Below the pieces are notes generated by a model. The model was not told the origin of the DNA. It worked only from the letters and a program-made list of their open reading frames with translations, and did not search any database. A stretch of 64,000 nucleotides of DNA from Ilex aquifolium (Eukaryota > Streptophyta > Magnoliopsida > Aquifoliales > Aquifoliaceae): contig OX637402.1 in assembly GCA_951799425.1 (NCBI GenBank), positions 20,163,844-20,227,843 of the forward strand, written 5' to 3'. Positions 43,974-56,610 of the stretch are shown here, in pieces (positions within the stretch are counted from its first letter, which is position 1; each line of letters begins with the position of its first letter). The position numbers were made by a program, and so were the translations under genes.

Positions 43974-45559
43974 TAGAATCTAAAATTGCAAGAGGACACA
44001 ATTTTAGAGATGGTTCTTGGAATTCTATTGCTTTAAGGATAACACAGTTATTGCCTTCTATGGACACATATGCATGCCAAAATGTGGATTTGAGGGTAAA
44101 GATTGCAATACAAGAACTTACTTTTCAACAATCATGAAATTAAGATTCAAACGGTAAAGATACAACTCAATACGATTGATTAAGATTAAAACCAAAAACT
44201 TGGGTTCGATCTCTACAAAAATTAACTACTTCAAATCAAGATATATAACTTTTGTAATATGTTCTCTTTTGCCGGAAAATTGTATTTGTTGTCTCTTGAT
44301 TTTCCTGTTGTCATTCGCAATCGAAGATTGAGAATTGAGCATTGAATTGATGAATCTGACTATTTTGTCAAGCTGCGGAAGCAATGTTGTTGCCAAGCTT
44401 AAAATGTTGCTTAGTAGTCAATACAAGAGGAAAGTTTTTTAGCGTCGAATGCAAAAAGTGAACTTTCGCACCAAAACTTTTTTGCGACGAATTTCGTGGG
44501 CAATTTGGTGTTTAGAATTCTGTCTGAATGCGTGGTGTTTGGGCCAACCCTGAGCAATAATAAACCATATGCCAGTCTAGGCCTGGTCCAACCTAGGGCT
44601 AGAAGAGCCTAGTCCAAACCGTAGTGTTTCCCTCTGCTATTTTTTTCATGCTTTTGCAGTTAATTGACTTCCCTTCCGGTTAGGAAAGCAAGAACGCTTG
44701 GTAGCGAAAACAAACACGCCTGCTATGTACTGTACTGGACCTTCGACCAGACATTCTACCTTTATCGACAATTCCAAGATAGATAGCTATATAAGTAAAT
44801 GCCTGCCTTTGACCATCTGCAAATGTCCTTGTGCAGCATCAGGTTCTAGTGTGTTGAAGATGCATTTTGTGAAAAACAACAGAAACATTCGGAAACTAGA
44901 ATTGAAACAACATTATCATCTCTTCAACAACGTGCATCAGGCGATCAAATATCTACTATAGTGCCTTCAACTCCCCACATACGTATCCGTTCCCTGAACG
45001 TAGCTGGTTATGGAATTCCATCCGACTGCAGACAACCTGGCTTCTAGCATTTTGGCTTTCGTCTACTGGTTTACACTCCATCTTATAAGATATTAGAAGG
45101 CACAACTCCCCCGTGGAGGAGTGTTCTTGACGGATTAGTTACAACACACTAGCTCCTCATCACAGTCCAATTGTAGAAATCCTTTGGCCTTCATATGAGC
45201 TTTTTGACACCACCAGTCAAAAAATTTACAAGTTTCTTTGGATCAGAAGGCGAACTCTAATCACTGAAATCCAGGTTTTTTCTAGTAAATGTGAACAAAA
45301 TCACTGAAATCTGAGCACCATGGTGTGTTACAGCCTGCACCCAACTATTTGTATCCCAGTGGACCATTAGTAAATGTCAAAAAGGAAGAATCGCTAGAGT
45401 ATGCAGTGACCCTTCTCCAACTCAAAACATTACATTTGAAAGAACAAATTACCAGAGAAAAGAATATATTAAGCATTTATCCCAATGTATGATTTCATTT
45501 ACATAGCAGCATTTATCCCATGTCATTTACTACTTGACACAGCTAACAACAGCAAATAG
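43974..45559. other. Intergenic and 3' flank of the CRR28-like gene
   Basis: An 87-codon open frame at 44698-44961 has no recognisable family. The last few hundred bases probably include the 3' untranslated region of the minus-strand PPR gene. Confidence 0.4.
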
Positions 45560-47371
45560 TCACCAATAGTCCATGCAGGAACAAGAGCCATTTACAAAAT
45601 GATGGAACCGAACACGATCTCTTACAATAATCTCCACATTAAAGATTCTGGAAATTAATTTGGTCACATTGTGACAGTCGCTGCATACTCGGAGATTTTT
45701 CAATATACGAATTGGCACCCCTGCTTTGAGGTTTAAGAGACCAAAAGCAATTGCAAGTCTCTCACTATGCAGCCTAAGTGAATATTGTTTTCCACTATCA
45801 AGTTTATCAACTATATCTGCTCGGGAAAAGTCAGGAACATACCCCACTAATTGTAATCTTTCCTCAATCACATCCAAAAACTTGTAAATTTCTTTGGTTT
45901 GAGGATGCGACACGTCCCCAGCAAAAAATTCATGGATGACACCATCTATCTCCATTGTAGAACACCCAGGCTCTTTTTTAACACCCCTATCGGTCATTAA
46001 TTTTCTAACCAACCCAACCTCATTCCACCGAGTAGCTGAAGCATAGACTCTGGACAAAAGCACATAAACACCGCTACAATCATCCCCTTCCAACTCAATT
46101 ATCTGTCGGGCCACCCCTTCACTTAGCTCCACTCCGGCATTCATCTTGCAACAAGCGTCAAGAAGACTCCTCCAGATAGCCGCATCAGGTTTCATTGGCA
46201 TGTTGGACACAATATCGAGTGCTTCCTCAATGAGCCCAGCTCGAGCATGGAGATCAACCAAGCAGCCATAATGCTCCAATACTGGTCTAATCTTGTACTC
46301 AGTGATCATCATATCAAAATACTTCTGACCCTCACCAACCAAACCTCTATGATTACATGCACTGAACACACCAACAAATGTAACAGAATTGGGCATTACT
46401 TTTTCATTAACCATGCAATTAAAATACTCAAATGCTGCCTCAACTTGCCCGTGCATGGCAAATCCTAAAATGATTGAATTCCATGAATTCACATCAGGTT
46501 TATGCATCCTCGCAAAAACCTGCCTAGCAATTCCCAATGACCCACATTTGCAATACATATCCACCAAAGAGTTGTTCACTAAAACATCACTACCCACGTT
46601 AGGATCACACTTTCTCAAAACATAAGCATGAGCCCACATCCCCAAAGACAAAGCCCCCAACCCAGCACAAGCACCTATAACACTCTGCAATGTATATCCA
46701 TCCGGTTCAAACAATCTCTGCATCTCAATAAACATTCTTAACGCATCATCATAATCACCCGATTGAACAAGTGCATCAATCATTGCATTCCATGAAACCA
46801 CACTTCTTTCGGGCATATTCTCAAATATATCTCTTGCGTATTCCAAACACCCACACGAAGCATAGAAATGAATCAAACTGTTATTAATATAAACATCTCC
46901 ACCCAACCCATGTTTCAAAACATGGGGATGTACTTGTGTTCCTTCTGATATGGCAAACAAGTAAGCACATGCCTTAAGAACAAAGGGAAATGTGTGCTTG
47001 TCTGGCAAAACGCTTCCTTCGCTTAACATTGCATGAAAAAGTGTAATGGCTCGTTCTTTCTGGTCATTACTATGTGCACAAGCTCTGATTAGAGTGTTCA
47101 ACATAAATGAATTGGGGTATTCAATTTGGTGGAAGAGTCGAAAAGTGTAGTTGAGGTCATATAAGGAAGAGAAATGAAGGACTCGGCTGTACAAAAAGGC
47201 GGTGTCTGGGTGGTGGGTCGATGTGGCACGGAGGGTTTGGGCGTGGATTTGTTTGAGCTGAGACATGGATGTACATTGGGTCAAGAGGTGGAGGAGACGG
47301 GTGTGGTGGCGGTATGTGGTGGTGGTGGTGGAAATAGTGGGAGATGGTGGGGTTGCAAGAATTATGGTCAT
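45560..47371 (-). CDS. CRR28: PLS-class PPR-DYW protein, probable CRR28 orthologue (plastid RNA editing)
   Basis: An intronless ORF of 603 residues, as is usual for PPR genes. The N-terminus is Thr/Ser/His-rich and suits a plastid transit peptide. PLS-type repeats span about residues 30-400 (SWNAMIDALVQSGDYDDA, LVDMYCKCGSLGIARQVF, LEHYGCLVDLHARAG), followed by E/E+ motifs and a C-terminal DYW domain. The deaminase-like zinc signature is complete: H535-S-E537 and C563-x-x-C566-H567, ending MDYW. The sequence closely follows Arabidopsis CRR28 (At1g59720) as I remember it, e.g. DKHTFPFVLKACAY, FEPDGYTLQSV, CNHRG and MPMKPDA. CRR28 is needed for editing ndhB and ndhD sites. The GST and DnaJ neighbours also match the CRR28 region. 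The target sites here are inferred. Confidence 0.9.
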   Translation of the reverse strand: MTIILATPPSPTISTTTTTYRHHTRLLHLLTQCTSMSQLKQIHAQTLRATSTHHPDTAFLYSRVLHFSSLYDLNYTFRLFHQIEYPNSFMLNTLIRACAHSNDQKERAITLFHAMLSEGSVLPDKHTFPFVLKACAYLFAISEGTQVHPHVLKHGLGGDVYINNSLIHFYASCGCLEYARDIFENMPERSVVSWNAMIDALVQSGDYDDALRMFIEMQRLFEPDGYTLQSVIGACAGLGALSLGMWAHAYVLRKCDPNVGSDVLVNNSLVDMYCKCGSLGIARQVFARMHKPDVNSWNSIILGFAMHGQVEAAFEYFNCMVNEKVMPNSVTFVGVFSACNHRGLVGEGQKYFDMMITEYKIRPVLEHYGCLVDLHARAGLIEEALDIVSNMPMKPDAAIWRSLLDACCKMNAGVELSEGVARQIIELEGDDCSGVYVLLSRVYASATRWNEVGLVRKLMTDRGVKKEPGCSTMEIDGVIHEFFAGDVSHPQTKEIYKFLDVIEERLQLVGYVPDFSRADIVDKLDSGKQYSLRLHSERLAIAFGLLNLKAGVPIRILKNLRVCSDCHNVTKLISRIFNVEIIVRDRVRFHHFVNGSCSCMDYW

Positions 47372-48377
47372 GGAATTTGTGAAATATACAGATTCACATA
47401 CAGCTCTGTATCACGTAGCTGAATTTAGAGAATGAAGTCCATTTGCTGTTTCGCTAATCCCTTCAAACCGAAATGTACAGGTTCGAATCCTCGTAGTTAT
47501 GGCACTCGTTGGTGGGACTAAACCTGTTGTTTGTGATATTTTAGTAAATTCACTTATTGTGATTTTTGATTTTTACCATATAAGTAGAATAAATTAGTGA
47601 AGAACAAAACAATTATATGTACGAAATAATTATAAATACGAAACAGTTAATATACGAACAAAACAGTTACACAATAAATTTGTAATTTAAACAATAGATA
47701 AATTGATCTATTTGCAGAACAAGAACTGTTATTGAACTTTAAGTAAATCAAGGATAGTGTTTGACACTATATCCTTAAGACAGAATTCGCCCCCACACAC
47801 TGTGCTTATGAAAATCAAAGCGTCTGTCGATACAATAATCTTCACGTGAATAAAAGTAACACTACAATATACTCGCTCAACAAACCAGAAATTATGTTGT
47901 GTACTCTCTAAATGCAGACTGTCTTAATGTTGAAATGTAATGTACTAATGTATGTCTTAACTCCAACAAAATGATTGATGCAGATTAGTAATGAACCTGG
48001 ATTTATAAAGACAAACTGATGACTATTCTGGATAGTCACCATGCGAAAAGACACAACACAAAATAAACATGCAGTCAGAAGACACTATTCAATAACTGTT
48101 CACTCTTGAACAGATACAATTTAAATTTGGAACTGGAAGGAACAATTATCCGAACTAGTGCGAATTTTAAATCCATCAAGTATCGAAATTAAATTTTGGA
48201 TTAAAAAATTCACACTCAATTCGTTAAACGAATTTTCTCCAAAAATATAGGACTTAATCTAACCCACACCCGTGCGCAGCCCCCGTCGGGTCGTGGCGAA
48301 GCGACCAGCGCGTGTGTATGGTCAAACCAATAGCATGTAGGCGCTCGCTCTACTCATAAAATTGTGGTACCCCTTGG
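47372..48377. other. CRR28-like gene 5' flank and intergenic sequence
   Basis: Contains the promoter of the minus-strand PPR gene; no clear TATA box was singled out. A lone B-box-like GGTTCGAATCC lies at 47480-47490. No other gene is recognised. Confidence 0.4.
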
Positions 48378-49787
48378 TAAGGGTGTAACTTGGGCGGGCT
48401 AACCCGATTTCAACCCGAGCCCAACTCAAAAAAATTAGGGCTTGGGTTAGGGTTTTTAATACTTGGGTTGGACTTTAGTCAAAAAATTTCAACCTGAATT
48501 TAATTTGGACGGGCCTCGAGTTGAGCCATCGGGTTCAACCCGAATTAATACTATATAAATACAATTTTATCCGAGGGTTAATCTCAATAAATACTGATGA
48601 CGCACAAATCGGTGTTGCGCAAAATCAACAATCGAGTATATCAAGAGACACAATTAATGAGCGGTAAACAGACAATCAATGATAAAACAGTAAATAATAA
48701 CGAACATGCAGATTTATAGTGATTCGGTCCGGGTGACCTACTCCACTATCAGGAACGGCAGCGGTGCCCGGAGATCTTTATTGATGAATAATGTAACTGG
48801 GAGAGTGCACTCCGAGAGAATTACAATGTTTTAGGAGAGAGAAACAATGTCTGTAGGGAGGTGTAGTGTGTGTATGGATCTCAAATTATAGAGGTCTCAA
48901 GATCATTGGACATGCCCTCTATGTGGAGAGGGCTTACATTATATAGGTATGATGAGGCGGTGAATTGAGGCGGTCACCACTATTTTGGTAAGTACAATTA
49001 AGGTAGGACTCTACCACTTTGGTAAGTATAATCATGGTAGGACTAGATCTCCGTGCGTATTCCGATATTCTTTTCCACGTGCTCCTATTCCTTCGAAGGA
49101 GGATCCTGAGCTGGGTCGGTGTTCCTATTCCTTCGGAAGGAGAATCCTGGACTAAGCTGGACTGTGCTGGACTAGGCAGGACTGAGTTGGATTGGGCAGG
49201 ACTGATGAAATCAAGAGGGCGAATGAGGAAAAGGAGGAACATGGGAACAGCCCTTAGGCGGCGCCCAGGCTTAGGTGACCCTTGGGCGGCGCCCCTTGGT
49301 GCTCCTTAGGCGTTGGCTTCTTGGTGCTTTGGGCGTTGGCTTCTTGATCCCTTTTGGGCATGGCGAGTTGGGCTACTTTTTGGATACTGATTATTTGAGC
49401 CCTATCGGTTTATTTTTTTTGGGCCTAGCCTAGTTGATTTTGGGCTTATCAAATACAATACTATATAAATACATTGAGTTCTTAATATTATAATTTTTAT
49501 GTTAAAAACTTGATTGAAGTTGTTGGTTGTTAATTTATGTAAATATTATGTAATATATGTATCAGGTTTAGAACAACAAACTTATTTTGGGCTCAACTCG
49601 AACTCAACCTGAATTGAACCCGTAAAATAACCCGAATTCAACCCGAGCTCGCCCGAATTAAACTCGGGCAGTGCTCGGGTTGAGTCCCTCAACTCGAGGT
49701 AGGGTTAGGGTTAGGATTAGGGTTGAAGATTATATACCTAGGGTTGAGTTAGGGTTGACTATCCAACCCGCCTGAGTTGTACCCCTA
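48378..49787. mobile_element. hAT-type MITE interrupted by a solo LTR
   Basis: The termini TAAGGGTGTAACTTGGGCGG and, complemented, TAGGGGTACAACTCAGGCGG form imperfect inverted repeats. A perfect 8-bp target duplication CCCCTTGG (48370-48377 and 49788-49795) is diagnostic of hAT elements. Removing the 857-bp LTR and its 5-bp duplication leaves about 548 bp without coding capacity, rich in CAACCCGAGCTC-like words. Confidence 0.8.
48595..49451. mobile_element. Solo LTR, family B, 857 bp
   Basis: TGATGACGCACAAATC...GGGCTTATCA, flanked by a perfect 5-bp duplication AATAC (48590-48594 and 49452-49456). Related to 54561-55143 through shared start, GTGACCTACTC(C/T)ACT and GATTGAGGCGG-like blocks, and a pyrimidine/GGGCC-rich end. 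Superfamily not determined because no internal region is present. Confidence 0.82.
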
Positions 49788-49795
49788 CCCCTTGG

Positions 49796-52700
49796 GCCCA
49801 ATCTCATAGAGCAAATTTGACCTATATATAGTCATGTAGAACTTCTTTCCCAACCAATGTGATATTGATATCAAATCTCACATTGGACAACCTCTATTTT
49901 CACATTCCAAGTGGGTCACTTTAAAGCCTATTTTCTCATTTATTTCTTAATCGATTCGAACAAATGAATATACTACGTTATTCTCCTTATAGAGTAGAAC
50001 ACGAATCACAAAAGTTTACTCAAAACAACGAAAGGGTCTCACTTTAATTTAGACTCAAAGTCGACCAAAAATTTAGTTTTTACATTTAAAAAACTATTTT
50101 AATCCAACAAAATCTACCCTTCAGCATCCAGAGCATGGGATCTTAACTTCTATCCCGATGTAGGCACGGGAATACGGGATCTTAACTTCAGCCCCCGACA
50201 TAAGCGCAATAGAATCTCCTGCTGATAGTTGTATGATACTGAGAAATAATCCTCTCTGACAAAAATGTGAAATAGTCTATCTGTTTATTTATTTTTTATA
50301 TACAAAAAAAAACACTTAATAAATTCGATGTATTTTTTTAAAAAAATTAAAATTTTAAATATTAATCACTGAAACCCTACCATTCGAGCTACCCTAATAA
50401 ATTTTGTTGACATTTATCAATATTTTTCCTCGAGATATTAAAAGACCAAAAACAGTCCAACCTGATAGATTTGCATAAAAAGCTTCCCAAATTGAATTGG
50501 CATATTCCATGTTATCATTAATCCAAATATAAAATCGGTAACGTTAATAAAATATAATTAAAAAGAATAATATTATTTAAATTTTATTTGTTGACATACT
50601 TATTCTTAATTATAAAATTAACAGTGCGATCTCGTATTAGGTGGGACTTGCTTCCAATCTAATAATGATGATAGATTAAATCAATTAATTATATCAATAA
50701 TTTATGTTTAAATAATATTATAATAAAATGAAAAAAACAACTATACCATTCACCAAAATTTGTGGCATGATGTGACAATTTTCCCCCAACTTATAAGGGG
50801 GCCAATAATACTTTCTGTTGTATTATTTGGGTTACAAATATGATCCGCAAAATTGATCATTTTAGTATTTCTTTTAAAAATTAAATTGAGCATATAAGTG
50901 AATAATTTATTTCATAAATGAAAAGTACAACATATGTAGTTATTTATGGTATCAAAAAAAACTTCATGCCTTAAGTGATGTTGGGAGGTTCAAATTCCTA
51001 TGAATTTAGTTGTTTTGCTCTTTTTTTTGGAATAAACTAACTACTGTAGGTGTACTGTTATTTAATGGTTGGGAAGTCCTCATTTATTTTATCCTAGAAG
51101 AAGTGTAGTTCGAATTGTGGTTGTGGTGACTGAGGACTATCTTGCTTGATGAGATTGGTATTTTGTAATTAACGAAATAATGGTTTATGTCTGATTTGAT
51201 TCTTTCTGAGAAGATTTGATCTTGAAGAAATTGTAATGAGCATGCTATAAATCATATTCATTGCTCTAATTTCTAAAATCCGTTGTGCCTTTTGTTTTTC
51301 TCATCTTTTAGGGTATTTCTAAAAATCATTCCAGATTTTTCAAAAAAAAATAAAAAATTGTTGGGGGCTTATTTAATTTTATCATTGTCTTCTTACCATT
51401 TTTTGCAAATAGTTGATTCAATTAGTTTATAACTTATTCAATTTATGCATGAAGTGGTTTTGGGTTTTGAAATTATTGCTTTGACATGAATTTTTAGATG
51501 AATACAGTTGATCTGGTTGAAGTCGTGGATGGTATCATCTAAACCAATACATTGGAAGGTATTGTTCTTTTCTCATATTGTAGATATTCTGCAGTGCATT
51601 TGTTATGTATCAATGGAAAGATTTGATTTTGGACGTAGCTTATTTTTTATTGCTTAAGAGTCCTATTTGGGTGAGATTTTGGCAGTGATCTGCAAGTTGG
51701 ATTTGTCCCTTTTATAAGATAGGATTGCAGTGGTTTGACAATCACAATTGAAATTATGTTTGTAACCAATTTTTTGAAATAGCCATGGATTATAATATGC
51801 AATAAATATAAGCACTAAGATGAGTTAAAATATCAAAATTTGATAGCTCAAAAGGTCCACCTACATAGTTGACTTTGAATGAATCATCTGTAGATTATGA
51901 ATATCATCCCATTTTATTATGTTTTAGTGTTAACTAATTGAAATTGCATTCACGTGTAACTTTTCTATGGTATTGAGAACCATTTTGTGGTCTATTTGTT
52001 AATCAAAGTCGCATGCACTATCTATTGTGGTCTCTTTGTTTTATCGAATTCGCATAACCCAGAAATGCATAGTTGTTAGTGGTAATTATTCTAATCACGG
52101 TGTTCATTTTCCCCTAGATAGTTTTGTGTTTAGTACGAAAAATTAATTTGATCATGATAACTAATTTTTAAATTCATTACCAACGAATTTGAGTGGCGCA
52201 CTTGATTTTAGCGTTTAGTGAAAGCTAAATTTTTTTTCATATATGGTTTCATCGAGTGACTATTCTTTTGGTGTTATGTAACCATTATTTTTGGATTGAT
52301 GCAAGCATTACGGAATTTTAGTTTTTTAATACAACGATAATGAGCCATAATGGCTTGAGTTTGGGAAGTATTGGGTGTTTAGATAATGAGAAAATAAGTC
52401 ATGCTTATTCCAATTTCTTAATGTGTCAAATAAAAATATTTTCAACACTCAATTCAATTCTCGATGGAATTCTCCTTAGAATTGGGGATTTTCTCTAGCC
52501 CCAACGACAAACGAACAAAGACAATAACGAGTTTTTTTATGTCCATTAAAACTGTAAGAGCATTTTAGAGAGGTTTGTATTATAAAGGACTGTAGCGTGT
52601 GTCAAATTTTTTTTTTAAATAAAAATTTGTATTCGGGTTGGTATTGTGTTATACATTATTTTCAAATGCAATTTTTTTGTTTTACATAGTGCCTTCAGGC

Positions 52701-54511
52701 ACGGGTAATAATTAATACTACTATAAACTGTCAACAAAAGTGAAATTTTTTTGATTGACTATAATAACCATATCAAAATAACTAATACCAATTATATCCT
52801 TTTGGAGTTAAAATACACTATTATTACTATATTATTTGTAATTGTAACTGTTATGTGGACTCTTGACTGTTGGGTTGTTATTCTATACATATTTTTATTT
52901 TTCTTGTTCCATGCTAATTAATATGATAAAACCAGTAGTCACCATTAATATTTTTCTTATCCTTATATAAGATATAAATATTCGTTGTGCATTGAATAAA
53001 TATATCAGGTACTTGGATTATATCAATTACACAGCCAAAGAAACTGAACATAATTCAATGTGTTTAGACACTTCCAATTATGTCCCATTTTCTCTGTCAT
53101 CTATTGTAACTGATTTAGTAAATATATGAGTTACCAAACGAAATTTTAATTATTCTTTTCATATTTTTTTCAACAGTGAATAAAATGTTGAATCAATTCA
53201 TGCCTTTGATATTTCATACTTCAATTGAACTGGTTCTTCCTTTTTTCCTCTATTTCTCTCGCGAACTAAAGCATGTGTATCATGAAGCCAATTCAGTGGC
53301 CGATGCAAGATCAGCTTAAATTGTGGCAATAAAGGAAGAGGGACTAAAATTTAGGATTTGTGCAGTGCTTCAGGTTCTTGGGTCTCATTTGATCTATGTT
53401 ATTGATGTTCTTGTTTCAAATGTTCTTTACTTGATTTTTAGTGTTTGCAATTGGTTTTCTTCTTTAGGGGTTTGTTTCTCATGAGGGTCTTTGCAGAATA
53501 TTATGTGGTGATGTTTCTTTCAATAGGATATTGATTGATTATTTGGGTAATGGTTAATTTTAATTTTAACAGTTTGGGTCCATGTAGAAAAATTTTCTTT
53601 GACGGGTTCGTTTATTATATATTTAATTGTTGACCTTTTCGATAAATTTTTATTGAGTTTAATGTTTGATTTTGCACATTTTTTGAGACCGTGGAAATAG
53701 AATTTTCAATTACATTTTCAATCCTGAAAAATCAAATTCACATGGAGGAAATCAAGGTACAGACAACATTAGGACCAAGTTTTAGACTCAATGGCCCAGT
53801 TGTATTTATAACATCCACAGGCTTTTCCAACTCGACGGCACAGGTTTTACTATTCCTTCTGTTCTCCAACCAAAATTATCATTACTTGAGTAGGGCAATA
53901 TTAAAGAAAGTGAGGGTTGGCCTAGCACGAGCAATGGAGTGGTATTTAGAAAAGCTGTGTTTGTGAATGGAAAAGACCCATGCTCTAAATAATTCACCTA
54001 TCATATTACAAAATTCTTAATAAGCAATATATACAAGCTACATGAACTGAATCCCCACAAGGTAGACAAGCAATACCATACAAATTCAGTATTCCTTGGG
54101 CTCGAAACGATGTGATGAGATGGAGGTGGTTGAAAAATGGCACAATTACAACCTCGCAAGGCTTGGCATGGATGACATTACTTGGAAATGCACTTGGAAA
54201 GATTATAAGGTTGGATAAACGATTTGTTTTCACTAAATATTCTATAAATTATTATTTTAGCCATCGATTTCTTTTTAGAACATGATTCTTGTTTGTTTAA
54301 TCATCATATTTCTGATATAAAAAGAAAACAATAATGTCTACAAAGATTGTGTTCTTGGGGAAAGTGTTCCATACTTCGGATGTTTAATATTTATGCACTA
54401 TGTTTCACATGCAACGTACGTATACATTAATAAAAGTAACTTATATGAAAAAAATTTAATTACCACAAATACTCCCAAACAATTGTATAAAGTCAATATC
54501 GTATATTTATA
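49796..54511. other. Long AT-rich intergenic region
   Basis: I see no intact gene in these 4.7 kb. A partial Helitron-like hairpin GTGCCTTCAGGCAC lies near 52689. An RNase H-like remnant lies at 53266-53307. An imperfect direct repeat with GGGATCTTAACTTC occurs near 50145-50190. Open frames at 53691-54233 match no family I know. Confidence 0.4.
53266..53307 (+). pseudogene. RNase H-like remnant
   Basis: The stretch reads LKHVYHEANSVADA, the C-terminal signature of plant RNase H-like (RVT_3) proteins found in LINE-derived genes. The frame stops soon after (QDQLK-like, TAA) and no catalytic core is visible upstream. Confidence 0.4.
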
Positions 54512-55445
54512 TCTATATTATAATAGTTTGTACTCAAATATCATTTTCATCATTCATATTTGATGATGCACAAATTGGTTTTGTACAACACCTGTCAAGT
54601 AATTAATGCAGATAATAAAGCAATACACAATTTAAGTAATTCAGTCAAGGTGACCTACTCTACTGTGAAGGGTTAGGATGGCCTAGGTGTTTTATTACTG
54701 TAGGAGTGTAAGGAGATCAGATGAGAGCTTAAGTGAGGTACAAGCTATGAGAGAGATGAGAGTGATACCAGATGTGTTTGATGTCCCCCATGTGTAGGCG
54801 AAACTTACATTTTATACTCGTTTCCTAACAGATTGAGGCGGCTTATCAGTAACTAAAAGGCTAATTTGGCGGAAGTGGCATGATTTTCTCAACGAATGAG
54901 GCTGTTGCGGGGTCCTCCTCAGGACCAGGTCTTAACACGGTGTGACCATTACTCCAATGTGGCGTGGATGAGACTCTTGGAATGGTGCTGCCTACTCCTT
55001 GATGATGTGGCTCTTGGAGCCTTGATGAGCCTGACTAGGTATAGATCTCTCTTTGTGCTTAGTCTATCGGGTTTTGCCCAGTTGGCCCCTTTATTCAAGT
55101 TGGGCCCCCTTAGACTGTATTGGGCGTTGGGTCGGGCCCATCATATTTAATTGAATTGACGGCCAATAACTGGTTAGATCTTATCTCCGACAGTTCTTTC
55201 GGAGAGACACGTGGTCTTCAAATTATCGGGTAGTGCTATTTTATTTATCAAAATATACCAATGAGATTGTCCAATGAGCATGGTTATTTTAATATCTTTA
55301 AATTTTTCTTGCTATGATTTTTATAATGGGTAATTTTTCATCTATGATATCTCAAAAAATTATGCAATTTGATAGATATTACTTTAATGTCTTGTAGTTG
55401 TTTTATGTATTTGGCCTACGTGTAATGCACGTGGACAATGATTAG
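54512..55445 (+). mobile_element. Probable Helitron interrupted by a solo LTR
   Basis: The 5' end TCTATATTATAATAG is preceded by A. The 3' end is a bulged hairpin CCTACGTGtaatgCACGTGG followed by ACAATGATTAG and T. The tail resembles the ACAATAACTAG of the Helitron at 4551, but the terminal tetranucleotide is TTAG rather than CTAG. Without the LTR it would be about 345 bp. Confidence 0.45.
54561..55143. mobile_element. Solo LTR, family B, second copy, 583 bp
   Basis: TGATGATGCACAAATTGG...GGGCCCATCA, homologous to 48595-49451 but shorter and diverged. The flanks ATATT and (A)TATT fit a 5-bp duplication if one A was lost. Confidence 0.7.
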
Positions 55446-56610
55446 TTAAAATAAAATACGTTTAAATTTGTTTTTTTGGTTGGGGTATCCGGTTGGTGCC
55501 ATCCATGCCAACCAGTCGCCAAACGCCAACTGTGACGGCAAAAACAGATTTTGTACAGCGAACAAGACTCTGCCGGCCCCACTAATTATTCTCAAACCCC
55601 ACAAAAAACAACCAAATTATTCGTAGAACGACACGTCAATTGAGCGACCTTTACGAAACCCGCCACCTCACAAAGCAACACTTCCCATCTGTCTGTATCA
55701 TAGGAAAACCAAGTTCTGTCCATTTGTGTGTGTTTCTCTTTTTAAGGATTTTCATACTTGACATCCCGAAAAATTTTAAAATTTTTATTTTATATTTTTA
55801 AAAATTAAATTTTTAATATTTTTAATATATTATAATGTAATCCTTCAATTAAATTTTTAATATTTTTTCCTCAAAAACTAACATATTGATGTTGTCCAAA
55901 ATAATAACGAAATATTAACATTAAAGGTTCAATATAAAAAATTTAGTTTTTACGAGTTTCAAGGTAAGATATCGTTTTAAAATTTCTTCCATTCACACAA
56001 TTTTTTTTAATTATTTATAATCAAATTCCCACCTTATAATATTGAGTTACAAACCAATTGAATTTTTTTTTTTGTCAACACTATTACAACAACAAAGTTC
56101 GAACTCACGACATTACAATTCAATAACAAATACAACGACCTTTAAATCAACCACTAATCTCAATGGAATTGAATTATCCTATTTATTAAAAAAATAATAA
56201 ATAAACTTAAAAAATCGACTTAAAAACTTGATTTGATGAATAACTACTATTAAATAAGTAATAGATCTCAATAAATACAAGAACTTACAAATCTTTTAAG
56301 ATACAACGGTAAAAAACTCCCAAATTAATTTTTAATTTTAATATTAAATAGAACTCATTTTTAATTATAATAATTTATAATTAACTAAATCCCTAATACT
56401 TGCGGTTGCAACCAGTACAAGTACCTCCCCGAAGGCACATGTTAGCACAATATCCGCGATTGCACTAGCCTACACAACGAAGGCTCTACCAGTCCGGCCA
56501 CCTCGCCGGAATTCCCACCGACTCCGAACCGTATCGATAAAACTGCAACATATATACTTTGAAGAGAGAGAGAGAAAGAGTAGCAGTAGCAGAACGATTT
56601 CAGAGGTGAG
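55446..56610. other. Upstream region of the DnaJ gene
   Basis: AT-rich, with a GC-richer stretch at 55490-55720 and 56400-56530. A CATATATAC TATA-like sequence (about 56547) and a GA tract (56562-56579) lie just before the start codon. No other gene is recognised. Confidence 0.4.

Noticed and set aside
44698-44961. 87-codon open frame
   Set aside because: No recognisable domain, no homologous repeat or splice support; likely chance.
47480-47490. Possible tRNA gene (GGTTCGAATCC T-loop/B-box)
   Set aside because: No matching A-box or cloverleaf can be built around it; chance or a SINE remnant.
52689-52715. Another Helitron 3' end (GTGCCTTCAGGCAC hairpin)
   Set aside because: The hairpin is identical to that of the 4551 element, but no CTRR terminus follows at the expected distance and no 5' end was found; at best a relic.
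53691-53966. 91-codon open frame near the RNase H relic
   Set aside because: No family recognised, and no codon or splice evidence.
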